The translations under genes and the position numbers were made by a program. From Vibrio alfacsensis (lineage in GTDB: Bacteria > Pseudomonadota > Gammaproteobacteria > Enterobacterales > Vibrionaceae), in NCBI RefSeq assembly GCF_003544875.1, contig NZ_CP032093.1, positions 310,001 to 374,000 of the forward strand: 64,000 nt of DNA, written 5' to 3'. Position 1 is the first letter of the stretch. Each line of letters starts with the position of its first letter. The notes below the pieces were generated by a model. That model was given only the letters and a program-made list of their open reading frames with translations, did no database searches and was not told the origin of the DNA. Positions 10,586 to 20,640 of the stretch are shown here, in pieces.

Positions 10586-11084
10586 CGTAGTGGTGTTAGT
10601 CAGCGTGCTATTGCTCGGTTGTCAAGCTAACGATGAATCGTTAATTGACTTCATTCGTGATGTTGAAAGTCAGGCTCGCGATGACGTTATTAAACTTAAG
10701 CCTGCCACAGCGTATCAAGTCTTACCCTATAAAGCATCAGTGCGCCGTACGCCTTTCGCACTGCCTAAAGAGGTGCACTCGGTGATACAACCAATGGCAA
10801 CGCTAGACTGTTGGCAACCGACATCAAGAGCATCGTCGGAGCAATTGGAGCGTTTCCCATTAGAAAGATTGCGTCTAAAAGGTGTGATTGGGATGGGAGC
10901 ACAAATGTCAGGGCTTATTCAAGTGCCGAGCGGTACGGTATATCGAGTTCAGACTGGGGAATATATTGGTCAAAACAATGGTTTAGTCGCGTCTATCTCG
11001 AGTGATCATTTGTTAATAAATGAAACCTTACCGGATGGATTGGGGTGCTGGAAAAAGCGCAAGGTGACATTAGCGTTGAAGTAA
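10575..11084 (+). CDS. pilP: Type IV pilus assembly lipoprotein PilP
   Basis: Inner-membrane lipoprotein that bridges PilNO and the secretin PilQ. The N-terminus (MKNNVVVLVSVLLLGCQAND) has a clear lipobox, LLGC, with the modified Cys at about residue 16. Asn follows at +3 and Gln at +2. A linker with basic and polar residues leads to the C-terminal beta domain (LRLKGVIGMGAQMSGLIQ and VYRVQTGEYIGQNNG). At 169 residues it is the usual length. Start ATG 10575 overlaps the end of pilO. It is fourth in the pilMNOPQ operon. Confidence 0.93.
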   Translation: MKNNVVVLVSVLLLGCQANDESLIDFIRDVESQARDDVIKLKPATAYQVLPYKASVRRTPFALPKEVHSVIQPMATLDCWQPTSRASSEQLERFPLERLRLKGVIGMGAQMSGLIQVPSGTVYRVQTGEYIGQNNGLVASISSDHLLINETLPDGLGCWKKRKVTLALK

Positions 11085-11107
11085 CAATATGGGTGTTTAA
11101 ACGAGTA

Positions 11108-12823
11108 ATGAAAGTGAATAAAGGATCAATGCTTACACCAAGGATGGTGATTGGCTTTTTCTCTGTGTGGCTATTTATGTTTTTGGCATCAGAGGGGAGA
11201 GCAAAGGCGTCACCACCGAATGAATTAAAATCGATAGACTTCCGTGCAGATAACAATACAGAAGCGGTGATCATGATTGAGCTAACGTCATCGTCTGTCG
11301 TGGTTGATATACAACGTGAAAGAGATGGGTTAAGTATTGAGCTGCTTAATACTTCGGTCAGTGATAACCAATTGCACCTTTTGGACGTGAGAGATTTCTC
11401 TACCGTCATTAAGCAAATTGACATTTCTCGTTATCATTCGGCCACGCGTTTGTTGGCCTATACGACCGATGAATACCGCTATGACTATCGCCTGTCAGGA
11501 CGCTGGTTAGAAGTGACAGTGGTGAAAGAAAAGTCAACTAAGCAAGCACAAAGCCAGAACATTTTGAAGAATAAAGGGCGTTTAATCTCTATCAATTTTC
11601 AAGATATTCCGGTGCGAAATGTATTGCAGTTAATTGCTGACTATAACGATTTCAATCTCGTGGTATCGGATTCTGTGTCGGGTAATCTGACGTTACGCTT
11701 AGATGACGTACCTTGGCCACAAGTGTTAGATATCATTTTGCAAGTGAAAGGATTGGATAAACGGGTTGATGGCAATGTTATTTTGATTGCCCCATTAGAT
11801 GAACTGGAGCTAAGAGAAAAGCAGCGCCTTGAAAAGCAAAAGCTTGAGCAAGAAATAGGAGAGCTTTCCTCTGAGATCATCAAAGTGAATTTTGCAAAAG
11901 CCTCGGACGTTGCGGAAATGATCAATGGCGAGGGTAATATCAGCATGCTTTCTGAGAGGGGAAGTATGACCGTTGATGAGCGTACGAATTCATTGTTGGT
12001 GCGAGAATTACCAGAGAACATTGACGTTATTCGCGAAATTATAGAAGCGTTAGACATTCCCGTGAAACAAGTACAGATTGAAGCTCGCATTGTCACCATT
12101 AATGAGGGGAATCTCGATGAGCTTGGGGTACGCTGGGGTTTTACAAGTATAAATGGCAGTTCAACGGTTGGAGGCTCGATTGAAAATAATCTCGCCACGC
12201 TTGGTTTGTATGATGGTGGCGTTGGCATTGATGATTTTCTTAATGTTAACCTTGCAGCGACCAACCCAAGTGCCACTAGCCTCGCTTTTCAAGTCGCAAA
12301 GTTAGGGGCAGGGACTTTACTTGATTTAGAGTTGTCTGCGTTGCAGCAGGAATCGAAAGCAGAAATCATCTCAAGCCCACGCTTGATCACCACCAATAAG
12401 AAACCTGCTTATATTGAGCAAGGAACGGAAATTCCGTATTTGGAGTCTTCATCAAGTGGGGCGACGTCGGTGACATTTAAAAAAGCAGTATTGAGTTTAA
12501 AAGTGACACCGCAGATAACGCCAGATAATCGCTTAGTGTTGGATTTGAGCGTGACTCAAGACAGGCCAGGTCAAGTGGTGAAAACCGGCACGGGAGAAGC
12601 GGTTGCGATTGATACTCAGAGAATTGGCACTCAAGTTTTGGTCAATAATGGTGAAACGGTGGTATTGGGTGGTATTTTCCAGCATAGCCTCAGTAATGCC
12701 GTTGACAAAGTCCCTTTACTTGGTGATTTACCCTTGCTTGGCGCGCTTTTTCGCCGAAGTTATGAAAAAGTAGGCAAAAGTGAGTTGTTGATTTTCGTGA
12801 CGCCAAAGGTCGTAATTCAGTAG
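11108..12823 (+). CDS. pilQ: Type IV pilus secretin PilQ
   Basis: Outer-membrane secretin ring through which the pilus, and in competent vibrios incoming DNA, passes. A signal peptide ending near EGRAKA is followed by an AMIN-type peptidoglycan-binding domain, an STN/N0 domain (NFQDIPVRNVLQLIADYN), an N1 domain and the C-terminal secretin domain with VPLLGDLPLLGALF. The ATG at 11108 gives a proper signal peptide and about 571 residues. An earlier ATG at 11045 inside pilP would add 21 residues and spoil it. It is last in the pilMNOPQ operon. In V. cholerae this operon is induced by TfoX with cAMP-CRP. I could not pick out a clear CRP-S site upstream of pilM. Confidence 0.96.
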   Translation: MKVNKGSMLTPRMVIGFFSVWLFMFLASEGRAKASPPNELKSIDFRADNNTEAVIMIELTSSSVVVDIQRERDGLSIELLNTSVSDNQLHLLDVRDFSTVIKQIDISRYHSATRLLAYTTDEYRYDYRLSGRWLEVTVVKEKSTKQAQSQNILKNKGRLISINFQDIPVRNVLQLIADYNDFNLVVSDSVSGNLTLRLDDVPWPQVLDIILQVKGLDKRVDGNVILIAPLDELELREKQRLEKQKLEQEIGELSSEIIKVNFAKASDVAEMINGEGNISMLSERGSMTVDERTNSLLVRELPENIDVIREIIEALDIPVKQVQIEARIVTINEGNLDELGVRWGFTSINGSSTVGGSIENNLATLGLYDGGVGIDDFLNVNLAATNPSATSLAFQVAKLGAGTLLDLELSALQQESKAEIISSPRLITTNKKPAYIEQGTEIPYLESSSSGATSVTFKKAVLSLKVTPQITPDNRLVLDLSVTQDRPGQVVKTGTGEAVAIDTQRIGTQVLVNNGETVVLGGIFQHSLSNAVDKVPLLGDLPLLGALFRRSYEKVGKSELLIFVTPKVVIQ

Positions 12824-13011
12824 TGTTTGGCCGATGAAAATGTGAATAGATCAAAAATAAAGTTGCATTAGTGGCACCATGCTTGGATAATTTCGGGTCT
12901 TATCACGAAATATCTGTGAGGAATTGGTGCCACGAGCCTTGTATAACAGCGGTTCGGCTGTGTTTACTTGTGGCGATTTTATTGAATTAACGTTGTAAAA
13001 TACCGCTGAAT

Positions 13012-13530
13012 ATGGCTGAGAAACGTAATATTTTCCTTGTTGGCCCAATGGGTGCCGGCAAAAGTACAATTGGTAGACATCTAGCACAGCAACTACACAT
13101 GGAGTTTGTTGATTCAGACACTGTGATTGAAGAACGCACTGGTGCTGATATCTCTTGGGTTTTTGATGTAGAGGGTGAAGAGGGTTTCCGCAAACGCGAA
13201 GAAGCTGTACTTGAAGATCTCACTCAAGAGCAAGGCATCGTGCTAGCTACAGGTGGCGGCTCTGTCATGAGCAAAGAAAACCGCAATCACCTTTCAGCCC
13301 GTGGTGTCGTTGTTTACTTAGAAACAACTATCGAAAAGCAACTTGCACGCACAAACCGTGACAAGAAGCGTCCACTACTTCAAACAGATAAACCTCGCGA
13401 AGTATTGGAGCAATTGGCAGGCGAACGTAACCCGCTATACGAAGAAGTAGCGGATTACACGGTTCGTACTGACGATCAGAGTGCAAAAGTGGTAGCCAAC
13501 CAGATCGTAAAAATGCTAGAAGAGAGATAA
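13012..13530 (+). CDS. aroK: Shikimate kinase I
   Basis: ATP-dependent phosphorylation of shikimate in chorismate synthesis. The P-loop GPMGAGKST (residues 11-19) and the shikimate-binding ATGGGSV motif are present, as is the lid arginine region [14 protein letters not shown] ([10 protein letters not shown]). At 172 residues it is the standard size. It is followed 28 bp later by aroB, the enterobacterial-type aroK-aroB-damX-dam arrangement. The 190 bp before it hold the probable promoter for this group. Confidence 0.97.
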   Translation: MAEKRNIFLVGPMGAGKSTIGRHLAQQLHMEFVDSDTVIEERTGADISWVFDVEGEEGFRKREEAVLEDLTQEQGIVLATGGGSVMSKENRNHLSARGVVVYLETTIEKQLARTNRDKKRPLLQTDKPREVLEQLAGERNPLYEEVADYTVRTDDQSAKVVANQIVKMLEER

Positions 13531-13558
13531 GCAATTATCTTTTGAATGGAGCACACCG

Positions 13559-14659
13559 ATGGAACGGATTACGGTCAATCTAGCTGAACGTAGCTACCCA
13601 ATCTCTATTGGCGCCGGGTTGTTTGATAACCCGGCGTACCTTTCCCAAATTCTTTCAAACAAAAACGCCAATCAGAAAGTTATCGTGATCAGTAATGTCA
13701 CGGTTGCTCCTCTGTATGCGGACAAAATTCTTAGCCAGCTAAAACAGCTTGGTTGTGATGCCTCATTGCTTGAGCTGCCCGATGGTGAGCAATACAAAAG
13801 CTTAGACACATTTAATCAAGTCATGAACTTCCTGCTAGAGGGAAACTATGCTCGTGACGTAGTAATTATTGCGTTAGGTGGTGGTGTGATTGGGGATCTT
13901 GTTGGTTTTGCGTCCGCATGTTACCAACGTGGTGTGGATTTCATCCAGATCCCAACGACCTTGTTATCCCAAGTAGATTCATCCGTAGGGGGGAAAACCG
14001 CGGTTAATCATCCCTTGGGTAAAAATATGATTGGGGCTTTCTACCAACCGAAAGCGGTCATCATCGATACCAGTTGTTTATCGACATTGCCTGAGCGTGA
14101 ATTTGCTGCTGGGATGGCTGAGGTCATTAAATACGGCATTATTTATGATGGTGTATTTTTCGAATGGCTCGAAGAAAACCTTGAGCGTTTGTACGCTCTG
14201 GAAGAAGATGCGTTGACTTACGCCATTGCACGTTGTTGTGAGATTAAAGCGGAAGTTGTTGCTCAGGATGAAAAAGAATCAGGTATTCGAGCGTTGCTTA
14301 ATCTTGGTCACACTTTCGGTCATGCCATTGAAGCAGAGCTAGGTTACGGTAATTGGTTGCATGGTGAGGCGGTCGCTTCAGGAACGGTCATGGCTGCGAA
14401 AACATCGCACCTTCGTGGTTTGACTTCTCAAGAGCAATTAGATCGCATTATTGCGATTTTACGTCGCGCAAACCTTCCGGTACATACCCCTGAAACCATG
14501 AGTTTTGACGACTTTATGACTCACATGATGCGCGACAAAAAAGTGTTATCTGGTCAACTTCGCCTGGTTCTGCCAACAGGCATTGGTAGTGCAGACGTTA
14601 TCGCCGACACACCGCAAGACGTAATCAAACAAGCCATCGACTTCGGTCGTGATATTTAA
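13559..14659 (+). CDS. aroB: 3-dehydroquinate synthase
   Basis: NAD- and metal-dependent cyclisation of DAHP to 3-dehydroquinate, the second step of the shikimate pathway. Family landmarks: [14 protein letters not shown], the substrate loop [14 protein letters not shown], the metal ligands in AEVIKYG and [10 protein letters not shown]. The 366-residue length is typical. The ATG follows GGAGCACACCG. It is probably co-transcribed with aroK. Confidence 0.97.
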   Translation: MERITVNLAERSYPISIGAGLFDNPAYLSQILSNKNANQKVIVISNVTVAPLYADKILSQLKQLGCDASLLELPDGEQYKSLDTFNQVMNFLLEGNYARDVVIIALGGGVIGDLVGFASACYQRGVDFIQIPTTLLSQVDSSVGGKTAVNHPLGKNMIGAFYQPKAVIIDTSCLSTLPEREFAAGMAEVIKYGIIYDGVFFEWLEENLERLYALEEDALTYAIARCCEIKAEVVAQDEKESGIRALLNLGHTFGHAIEAELGYGNWLHGEAVASGTVMAAKTSHLRGLTSQEQLDRIIAILRRANLPVHTPETMSFDDFMTHMMRDKKVLSGQLRLVLPTGIGSADVIADTPQDVIKQAIDFGRDI

Positions 14660-14710
14660 CTTTGAATAACGTATTTACGTATCATGTATGTTGTTTATTA
14701 AGGTAATAAG

Positions 14711-16225
14711 ATGAGTTTCGCTCACGTCCTAGAACTGGATTCGCAAACAGAGCTATTAGACAGGTTAGGGTTATTGACTAACTTTGGTTCTAATTTGATC
14801 GCAATAAACGGTTCTATTGGGTATGGAAAAACCTGGTTGGCGCAGAGGTATCTTGAATTAGGTGCTAGCAATAAAAACCAATGCTTATTACTTTGTCGAG
14901 CCAACCATGATGACGTGCAGCATCGAACGCTTATTTTGAGTCAGCTGGTGTCAGATGCGCTTTTCAATCAGCAAGATACGATAACGGATAGTCTAGAGCG
15001 TATTTTAGGCAAAGATCCTTGCGATATCGCCATCGTCATTGATGATGCGCATAGGTTGAGCGATATTTTGATTTCTGAGCTTTGGATGTTGGTGCTTGCT
15101 GCGCAAACCAACCCAAAGTGGAAAGTCAACATCTTATTATTTACGCAGACCGGACTGCTCGAGCCCGTGCTGTCACGTTTGAGTTATGGACAGGAATATA
15201 AGCCTGTGGAGCTCGATATTGAGGTGTTGTCGGAAGTCGAAGCACGTCGTTTTTTTGAATCTCTTGTTATTCGATATGTTGATGATGAAAACGAAAAACG
15301 TGTTCGAGATGCATTTAAAAAAGTTGACCCGGTACCGGGCGACATCATGGCGTTAGGAGAGATGAAAGTGGAAAAAAGGATTATTATCCGCTCAATTGTT
15401 GGCTCACCCTTGAATATTGCACTCATTGTACTGGCTTTACTCTTGTTGGCGGCTGGTGGTTATTGGTGGATGTACAACCAACCTACACCAGAAGAAAAGG
15501 CACAACAAATTACCGGCAGTGTAGAGCAAACGGCAATTCCAACGCTTACCGAACCGGATAACGAGCAATATGCAGGAGAGCTTGTAGAAACACCAAGTGA
15601 TACAAGAGGTCGTTCATTTGATTCGTTGCAAGTGACGGATGATTCTGACGCATTGCCGCCTGTGGTGACCGATGAGGTCGCTAGTGTTGGCTCTGATGAT
15701 ACTCAACAACGTGTCGTTATTGATTCTGATGTTGTTGACGCTTTGCTCGAGGGGGCTCCTGCGCCAGAAAAACGCAACCAATTGAATTCAGATAGCATGG
15801 AGTCGATTGAAAGTGAACTCCCAGAACAAAGTCGTGCTAGCTCATCTTTGATAAAAGTGATTGAAGCGAATGATAGTGATGCTTCTCACCGTCAAACAGA
15901 GTCGAACGCACCGGTTGTAAAATTTTCCTTTGCTCGTAAAGAACTAAAAGCGTTGTCACCAAGAGCTTACACATTGCAACTTGCAGCGATGACATCCATG
16001 AGTGACGTTCAAGCTTTTCTAGATGAACATCAACTTAGTCATCAGGTGCGCATTTATCCAACTACCCGTGATGGTGTAGAGTGGTATATCATTACGTATA
16101 GCGATTACCCAACGATTCAGGCAGCCAGAGACGCAGTCGAAAGCCTACCAAACTCACTGAAATCTATTGGCCCTTGGGCGAAATCTTTAGGTCAGGTCCA
16201 GCGAGAGATAGAGCGAGTGAAATAA
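14711..16225 (+). CDS. damX: Cell-division protein DamX (SPOR domain)
   Basis: Septal protein that binds denuded glycan strands. The N-terminal AAA-like ATPase part has a Walker A motif (GSIGYGKT) and DDAH (Walker B-like). A single membrane span (NIALIVLALLLLAAGGYWW) lies near residue 240. An acidic, low-complexity periplasmic linker leads to a C-terminal SPOR domain (YTLQLAAMTSMSDVQAF ... WYIITYSDYPT). About 504 residues. It lies between aroB and dam, as in E. coli. The role in division is known for the family; the ATPase half has no settled function. Confidence 0.93.
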   Translation: MSFAHVLELDSQTELLDRLGLLTNFGSNLIAINGSIGYGKTWLAQRYLELGASNKNQCLLLCRANHDDVQHRTLILSQLVSDALFNQQDTITDSLERILGKDPCDIAIVIDDAHRLSDILISELWMLVLAAQTNPKWKVNILLFTQTGLLEPVLSRLSYGQEYKPVELDIEVLSEVEARRFFESLVIRYVDDENEKRVRDAFKKVDPVPGDIMALGEMKVEKRIIIRSIVGSPLNIALIVLALLLLAAGGYWWMYNQPTPEEKAQQITGSVEQTAIPTLTEPDNEQYAGELVETPSDTRGRSFDSLQVTDDSDALPPVVTDEVASVGSDDTQQRVVIDSDVVDALLEGAPAPEKRNQLNSDSMESIESELPEQSRASSSLIKVIEANDSDASHRQTESNAPVVKFSFARKELKALSPRAYTLQLAAMTSMSDVQAFLDEHQLSHQVRIYPTTRDGVEWYIITYSDYPTIQAARDAVESLPNSLKSIGPWAKSLGQVQREIERVK

Positions 16226-16294
16226 TCCTGAGCTTCTCTGAAAAATATGTTACATTCCGCAGCCTTAATTTTCGGTCGATAGATAGAGCAGTAG

Positions 16295-17134
16295 ATGAAA
16301 AAGCAACGAGCCTTTCTTAAATGGGCAGGAGGAAAATACGGTCTGGTTGAAGACATAAAACGTCATTTACCACCCGCTCGGAAGCTAGTTGAACCTTTTG
16401 TTGGTGCTGGTTCAGTTTTTCTGAATACTGACTATGAGCATTATCTTCTTGCGGATATCAACCCTGACCTGATTAATCTCTACAACTTATTGAAAGAGCG
16501 ACCTGAAGATTATATCTCTGAAGCGAAGCGTTGGTTTATTGCAGAGAATAACCGTAAAGAAGCTTACTTGAGCATTCGCGCTGAGTTTAATAAAACTGAC
16601 GATGTCATGTATCGCTCTTTGGCATTTCTATATATGAACCGTTTTGGTTTTAATGGCTTGTGTCGTTACAACAAAAAAGGCGGGTTCAACGTGCCTTTTG
16701 GTTCCTATAAAAAGCCGTATTTCCCAGAAGCTGAGATGGAATTCTTTGCTGAAAAAGCCAAGAAAGCCACCTTTGTGTGTGAGGGATATCCAGAAACATT
16801 CAGCAGAGCGCGTAAAGGCAGTGTGGTTTATTGCGATCCTCCATACGCACCACTTTCGAACACGGCGAACTTTACCTCTTATGCGGGAAACGGCTTTACG
16901 CTTGATGACCAAGCGGCATTGGCTGATATTGCTGAGCGAGCTGCAACCGAACGCGGTATCCCTGTATTAATTTCGAATCACGATACTACGTTGACGCGTC
17001 GCCTGTACCATGGTGCAGAGCTTAATGTGGTCAAAGTGAAGCGTACTATCAGCCGCAACGGTAGCGGTCGTAATAAAGTTGATGAGCTGCTTGCTCTATT
17101 TCGAGCGCCAGACAGCGATAAATCCAACTCTTAG
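16295..17134 (+). CDS. dam: DNA adenine methylase (GATC)
   Basis: Transfers methyl from S-adenosylmethionine to A in GATC. It directs mismatch repair and replication timing, and in vibrios it is needed for initiation at the chromosome 2 origin. Motifs: LKWAGGKYG (SAM-binding, near residue 9), the catalytic CDPPYAPL in the VVYCDPPY segment, and the RYNKKGGFN region of target recognition. 279 residues, the usual size. It sits 69 bp after damX and about 100 bp before rpe. Confidence 0.97.
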   Translation: MKKQRAFLKWAGGKYGLVEDIKRHLPPARKLVEPFVGAGSVFLNTDYEHYLLADINPDLINLYNLLKERPEDYISEAKRWFIAENNRKEAYLSIRAEFNKTDDVMYRSLAFLYMNRFGFNGLCRYNKKGGFNVPFGSYKKPYFPEAEMEFFAEKAKKATFVCEGYPETFSRARKGSVVYCDPPYAPLSNTANFTSYAGNGFTLDDQAALADIAERAATERGIPVLISNHDTTLTRRLYHGAELNVVKVKRTISRNGSGRNKVDELLALFRAPDSDKSNS

Positions 17135-17233
17135 TTCTCACACTATTGCATCTAAATAGTGGATCTCCCCACTGGCTTCGGTAGAATTGCGCGCAAATTA
17201 TTTGCTGTTTGCTCGCCACTACTGAGGTCAGGT

Positions 17234-17905
17234 ATGAAAGATTTTCTAATTGCTCCATCCATTTTATCGGCTGATTTTGCTCGTCTCGGTGAAGACGTAG
17301 AGAAAGTACTCGCAGCGGGTGCGGATGTGGTGCACTTCGACGTTATGGATAACCACTATGTACCAAACCTGACTTTTGGTGCGCCAGTGTGTAAAGCATT
17401 ACGTGATTACGGCATTACGGCACCCATCGATGTTCATCTAATGGTCAAGCCTGTTGATCGTATCATCCCTGACTTTGCCAAGGCTGGTGCGTCGATGATC
17501 ACATTCCACATTGAAGCATCTGAGCATGTAGACCGTACTCTCCAACTTATCAAAGAGCACGGTTGTAAAGCTGGCGTGGTACTTAACCCTGCAACTCCGC
17601 TTGCACACCTTGAGTTCATCATGGACAAAGTTGATTTAATTCTACTGATGTCAGTTAACCCTGGTTTTGGTGGTCAATCATTCATTCCTCACACGCTAGA
17701 TAAGCTACGTGCAGTACGTAAGATGATTGATGAGTCTGGTCGTGATATTCGCCTAGAAATTGACGGTGGTGTGAAAGTAGAGAACATCCGTGAAATTGCA
17801 GAAGCGGGCGCAGACATGTTTGTAGCGGGTTCGGCTATTTTCAGCGAGCCAGATTACAAACAAGTGATTGACAAAATGCGCACTGAACTTGCTCAAGTAA
17901 AATAG
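17234..17905 (+). CDS. rpe: Ribulose-5-phosphate 3-epimerase
   Basis: Interconverts ribulose-5-phosphate and xylulose-5-phosphate in the pentose phosphate pathway. TIM-barrel landmarks: [40 protein letters not shown] and EIDGGV, which contain the metal-binding His and Asp residues. ATG 17234 (MKDFLIAPS) gives the usual 223 residues and follows AGGTC. The open frame extends upstream without a plausible start. In E. coli gph and trpS follow, but here a terminator and the rpsF operon follow instead. Confidence 0.97.
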   Translation: MKDFLIAPSILSADFARLGEDVEKVLAAGADVVHFDVMDNHYVPNLTFGAPVCKALRDYGITAPIDVHLMVKPVDRIIPDFAKAGASMITFHIEASEHVDRTLQLIKEHGCKAGVVLNPATPLAHLEFIMDKVDLILLMSVNPGFGGQSFIPHTLDKLRAVRKMIDESGRDIRLEIDGGVKVENIREIAEAGADMFVAGSAIFSEPDYKQVIDKMRTELAQVK

Positions 17906-17940
17906 ACGTTAAAATTAAATGTTGTAGTCCCCTGATTTAT

Positions 17941-17972
17941 AAGGCTGTCACTTTACTGGCAGCCTTTATTCT
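17941..17972 (+). terminator. Probable intrinsic terminator after rpe
   Basis: AAGGCTG.CA pairs with TG.CAGCCTT, followed by a T-rich but interrupted tail. Confidence 0.65.
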
Positions 17973-18022
17973 CTCTGCCTCCATCCCTATAAAAATATCC
18001 ATCGAGCGGTGTAAATAATCAC

Positions 18023-18051
18023 TTGCCTATTTTGCCGCCTTTCTGTACTAT
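18023..18051 (+). promoter_or_regulatory. Sigma-70 promoter for the rpsF operon
   Basis: TTGCCT (18023-18028) and TACTAT (18046-18051) are separated by 17 bp, about 100 bp before rpsF. No other close -35/-10 pair is evident in this interval. Confidence 0.55.
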
Positions 18052-18104
18052 TCGTGCTCCTTAAACTCAGTCAATTTTCTTTAGTTCCTTGCTTCCTCTG
18101 GACG

Positions 18105-18148
18105 ACTGAGCCATTTGTGGAAGCTGAATAATCCGTAAGGAGCAACCC
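18105..18148 (+). promoter_or_regulatory. Candidate S6:S18-binding leader of rpsF
   Basis: The 5' leader ends with GAATAATCCGTAAGGAGC just before the rpsF ATG. It contains the CCG typical of the S6:S18 autoregulatory RNA motif next to the Shine-Dalgarno. The stem pairing was not modelled, so this is inferred from position and the CCG. Confidence 0.4.
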
Positions 18149-18529
18149 ATGCGTCATTACGAAATCGTATTCATGGTGCACCCAGATCAAAGCGAGCAAG
18201 TTGCTGGCATGATCGAGCGTTACACTGGTTCTATCACTGAAACTGGCGGTACAATCCACCGTCTAGAAGATTGGGGTCGTCGTCAACTGGCTTACCCAAT
18301 CAACAAGCTTCATAAAGCTCACTACGTTCTAATGAACGTTGAAGCTGACCAAGCTGTTATCGATGAGCTAGAAACTGCTTTCCGTTTCAACGATGCAGTT
18401 CTACGTAACATGATCATGCGTACTAAAGCGGCTATCACTGAGCAATCTATCATGCTTAAGCAGAAAGAAGAGCGTGCTCCTCGTCGCGAAGAGCGTGCTG
18501 AAGCTAAGCCAGAAGCAGCTGCTGAGTAA
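18149..18529 (+). CDS. rpsF: 30S ribosomal protein S6
   Basis: Small-subunit protein that binds with S18 on the 16S central domain. It starts [18 protein letters not shown] and has the conserved [11 protein letters not shown] strand. The acidic/alanine-rich tail ([14 protein letters not shown]) resembles the tail that RimK extends with glutamates in E. coli. 126 residues. First gene of rpsF-priB-rpsR-rplI, with a strong AAGGAG site. Confidence 0.98.
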   Translation: MRHYEIVFMVHPDQSEQVAGMIERYTGSITETGGTIHRLEDWGRRQLAYPINKLHKAHYVLMNVEADQAVIDELETAFRFNDAVLRNMIMRTKAAITEQSIMLKQKEERAPRREERAEAKPEAAAE

Positions 18530-18537
18530 TCTTTCTT

Positions 18538-18840
18538 ATGACCAATCGAATGGAGCTGAGTGGCACCATTGCCAAGCCGCCCATTCGTAGTAAAAGCCCT
18601 AGTGGCATAGAACACTGTCGGTTTTGGTTAGAGCATCGCTCTACTGTTATCGAAGCTGACCTACCTCGACAAGTTTATTGTCGAATGCCGGTAGTCGTCA
18701 GTGGGCTTAGGTCACAAGCATTAACTCAGAATTTAGTACAAGGCAGTAGCATTAAGGTAGGTGGCTTTGTCGCTTATCAAACCGGCCGAAATGGTGTGGG
18801 AAAATTAGTGTTACATGCCGACAATATTACTCAAATTTAA
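18538..18840 (+). CDS. priB: Primosomal replication protein N
   Basis: Small OB-fold ssDNA-binding protein that works with PriA and DnaT to reload DnaB at stalled forks. It starts MTNRMELSGTIAKPP and ends with the VLHADNITQI strand. 100 residues. It lies between rpsF and rpsR with 8 and 16 bp gaps, the standard four-gene operon. Spacing suggests translational coupling to rpsF. Confidence 0.95.
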   Translation: MTNRMELSGTIAKPPIRSKSPSGIEHCRFWLEHRSTVIEADLPRQVYCRMPVVVSGLRSQALTQNLVQGSSIKVGGFVAYQTGRNGVGKLVLHADNITQI

Positions 18841-18853
18841 GATCAGGAGATAG

Positions 18854-19084
<231 letters not shown>

Positions 19085-19116
19085 TCGGTCGTTTTATTAA
19101 GAAAGAGGATTAAGCA

Positions 19117-19569
19117 ATGCAAGTTATTCTACTTGATAAAATCGGTAACCTAGGTGGTCTTGGCGATACTGTAAACGTTAAATCTGGCTACGCTCGTAAC
19201 TTCCTTATCCCTCAAGGTAAAGCAGTTATGGCTACTAAAGCTAACGTTGAAATGTTTGAAGCTCGTCGCGCTGAACTAGAAGCTAAAGTTGCTGAGCAAC
19301 TAGTAGCTGCTGAAGCACGTGCTGAGAAAGTTAACGCTCTAGAAGCAGTTGTTATTGCATCTAAAGCTGGTGACGAAGGCAAATTATTCGGTTCTATCGG
19401 TACTCGTGACATCGCTGAAGCTATTACAGCTGCTGGCGTTGAAGTTGTTAAGAGCGAAGTTCGTCTTCCAGAAGGCGCACTACGTACAACTGGTGAGTTC
19501 GAAATTAGCATCCAACTTCACTCTGAAGTTTTCGCTACTGCGAAAGTACAAGTTGTTGCTGCTGACTAA
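19117..19569 (+). CDS. rplI: 50S ribosomal protein L9
   Basis: Binds 23S rRNA near the L1 stalk. It starts [17 protein letters not shown], followed by the [13 protein letters not shown] motif and the long central helix (about 40-75) joining two domains. 150 residues. It follows rpsR after a 32 bp gap with AAGAGGATT, and a strong terminator ends the operon. Codon use is highly biased, as expected for an abundant protein. Confidence 0.98.
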   Translation: MQVILLDKIGNLGGLGDTVNVKSGYARNFLIPQGKAVMATKANVEMFEARRAELEAKVAEQLVAAEARAEKVNALEAVVIASKAGDEGKLFGSIGTRDIAEAITAAGVEVVKSEVRLPEGALRTTGEFEISIQLHSEVFATAKVQVVAAD

Positions 19570-19590
19570 TTCAGTATCAAGACGTATTTT

Positions 19591-19619
19591 AAAAGCACCT
19601 CTCAGGAGGTGCTTTTTTT
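19591..19619 (+). terminator. Intrinsic terminator of the rpsF-rplI operon
   Basis: AAGCACCT pairs with AGGTGCTT around CTCAGG, followed by seven Ts. Confidence 0.9.
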
Positions 19620-19670
19620 ATGTCTGAGATTTAATGGGGAAAGTAAAAAGCGAGAACGAAAAGGTAAGAA

Positions 19671-20435
19671 TTAAAAAACGAAAAGAAGGTTTACAGAGAA
19701 AACACTGTCCGCTTTTTCAAGGTTATTTGGTACCTTGTCGTGGTATTGGCGAGAATGAGTAAGCTTTAATGCAATGTCCTCCGTTATCTTGTTGATAACA
19801 TTAAGATCACTATCGAAACGGGTGTTGCTCTTACCACTAACTACGGTGACATCGACCCCTAAACTCAAATTGTCGAGAGCTTGCCACGTTGAGTTAATAT
19901 TTCCACGAAAAATACCCTCTTGAACAATATCTGGAAAGATAATGTCATCGTCATCGATCTCATCTAAGTTTGGTTCTTGATAACGAAAACCAGGGCCAAT
20001 TTCGACTTCTAACGTAAATTGCTCAGTGTAAGCAAACTGATAACCTAAACCACCAGAAAGAGTATAGTCCTTAAAATAAGCGGTATAGCGAGAGTCAACA
20101 CCTTTAAAACTGCCGTATAGGTATGTTTTTGGTCCTAACTTATAGTCACTTTGGACAGTGTAGGTCGAAGAACGTTTATCCTCTTCCCCATCTTTATAAA
20201 GATTGTAATATTTCCATTCGCCCATTGAACGGTGGCGTCCAGCGGTATACTCAGCACTTAAACGGGAGTTTAGGGACCGAGAGTCTGTATTCCCTGTATG
20301 AGCTTGATAGCCAAATTCAACCTCGGTCTTGAGGGGGCTAGGTACATCAATTTCTTGCTCTGATTTTACTGATTCTTCAGCGTGCACAAGGCCTGTGCAG
20401 AGTATGCTAAAGCTAAGTAACCAGTATCGGGACAC
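19671..20435 (-). CDS. DUF481 outer-membrane beta-barrel protein
   Basis: About 254 residues. A signal peptide (WLLSFSILCTGLVHA) precedes the mature EESVKSEQE start. The rest has alternating strands typical of a small barrel and ends in LLFVF, an aromatic outer-membrane assembly signal. The VEFGYQAHTGNTDSRS stretch is characteristic of the DUF481 (YdiY-like) family. The GTG at 20435 is chosen because GAGG lies upstream and the signal peptide follows; the frame is open to 20561 but with no signal peptide there. Function unknown. Divergent from dnaB. Confidence 0.8.
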   Translation of the reverse strand: MSRYWLLSFSILCTGLVHAEESVKSEQEIDVPSPLKTEVEFGYQAHTGNTDSRSLNSRLSAEYTAGRHRSMGEWKYYNLYKDGEEDKRSSTYTVQSDYKLGPKTYLYGSFKGVDSRYTAYFKDYTLSGGLGYQFAYTEQFTLEVEIGPGFRYQEPNLDEIDDDDIIFPDIVQEGIFRGNINSTWQALDNLSLGVDVTVVSGKSNTRFDSDLNVINKITEDIALKLTHSRQYHDKVPNNLEKADSVFSVNLLFVF

Positions 20436-20640
20436 GTATACCTCGAATCGAATGAAAAATGAGGGCCTGATCCTGATACAGATATTGGAATCGGTCAATA
20501 AGTGGATGAATTTTATTTGATGTAAAATAAGACAAAAATTGAAAGCATGAATTCTTAACAAGTAATTGTCGCATCAAAGAAGCATCTTAGTCTTCTTTGA
20601 GGTTATAATCTCGGGTCAATAGTAGTTATCGAGCAAAGTC

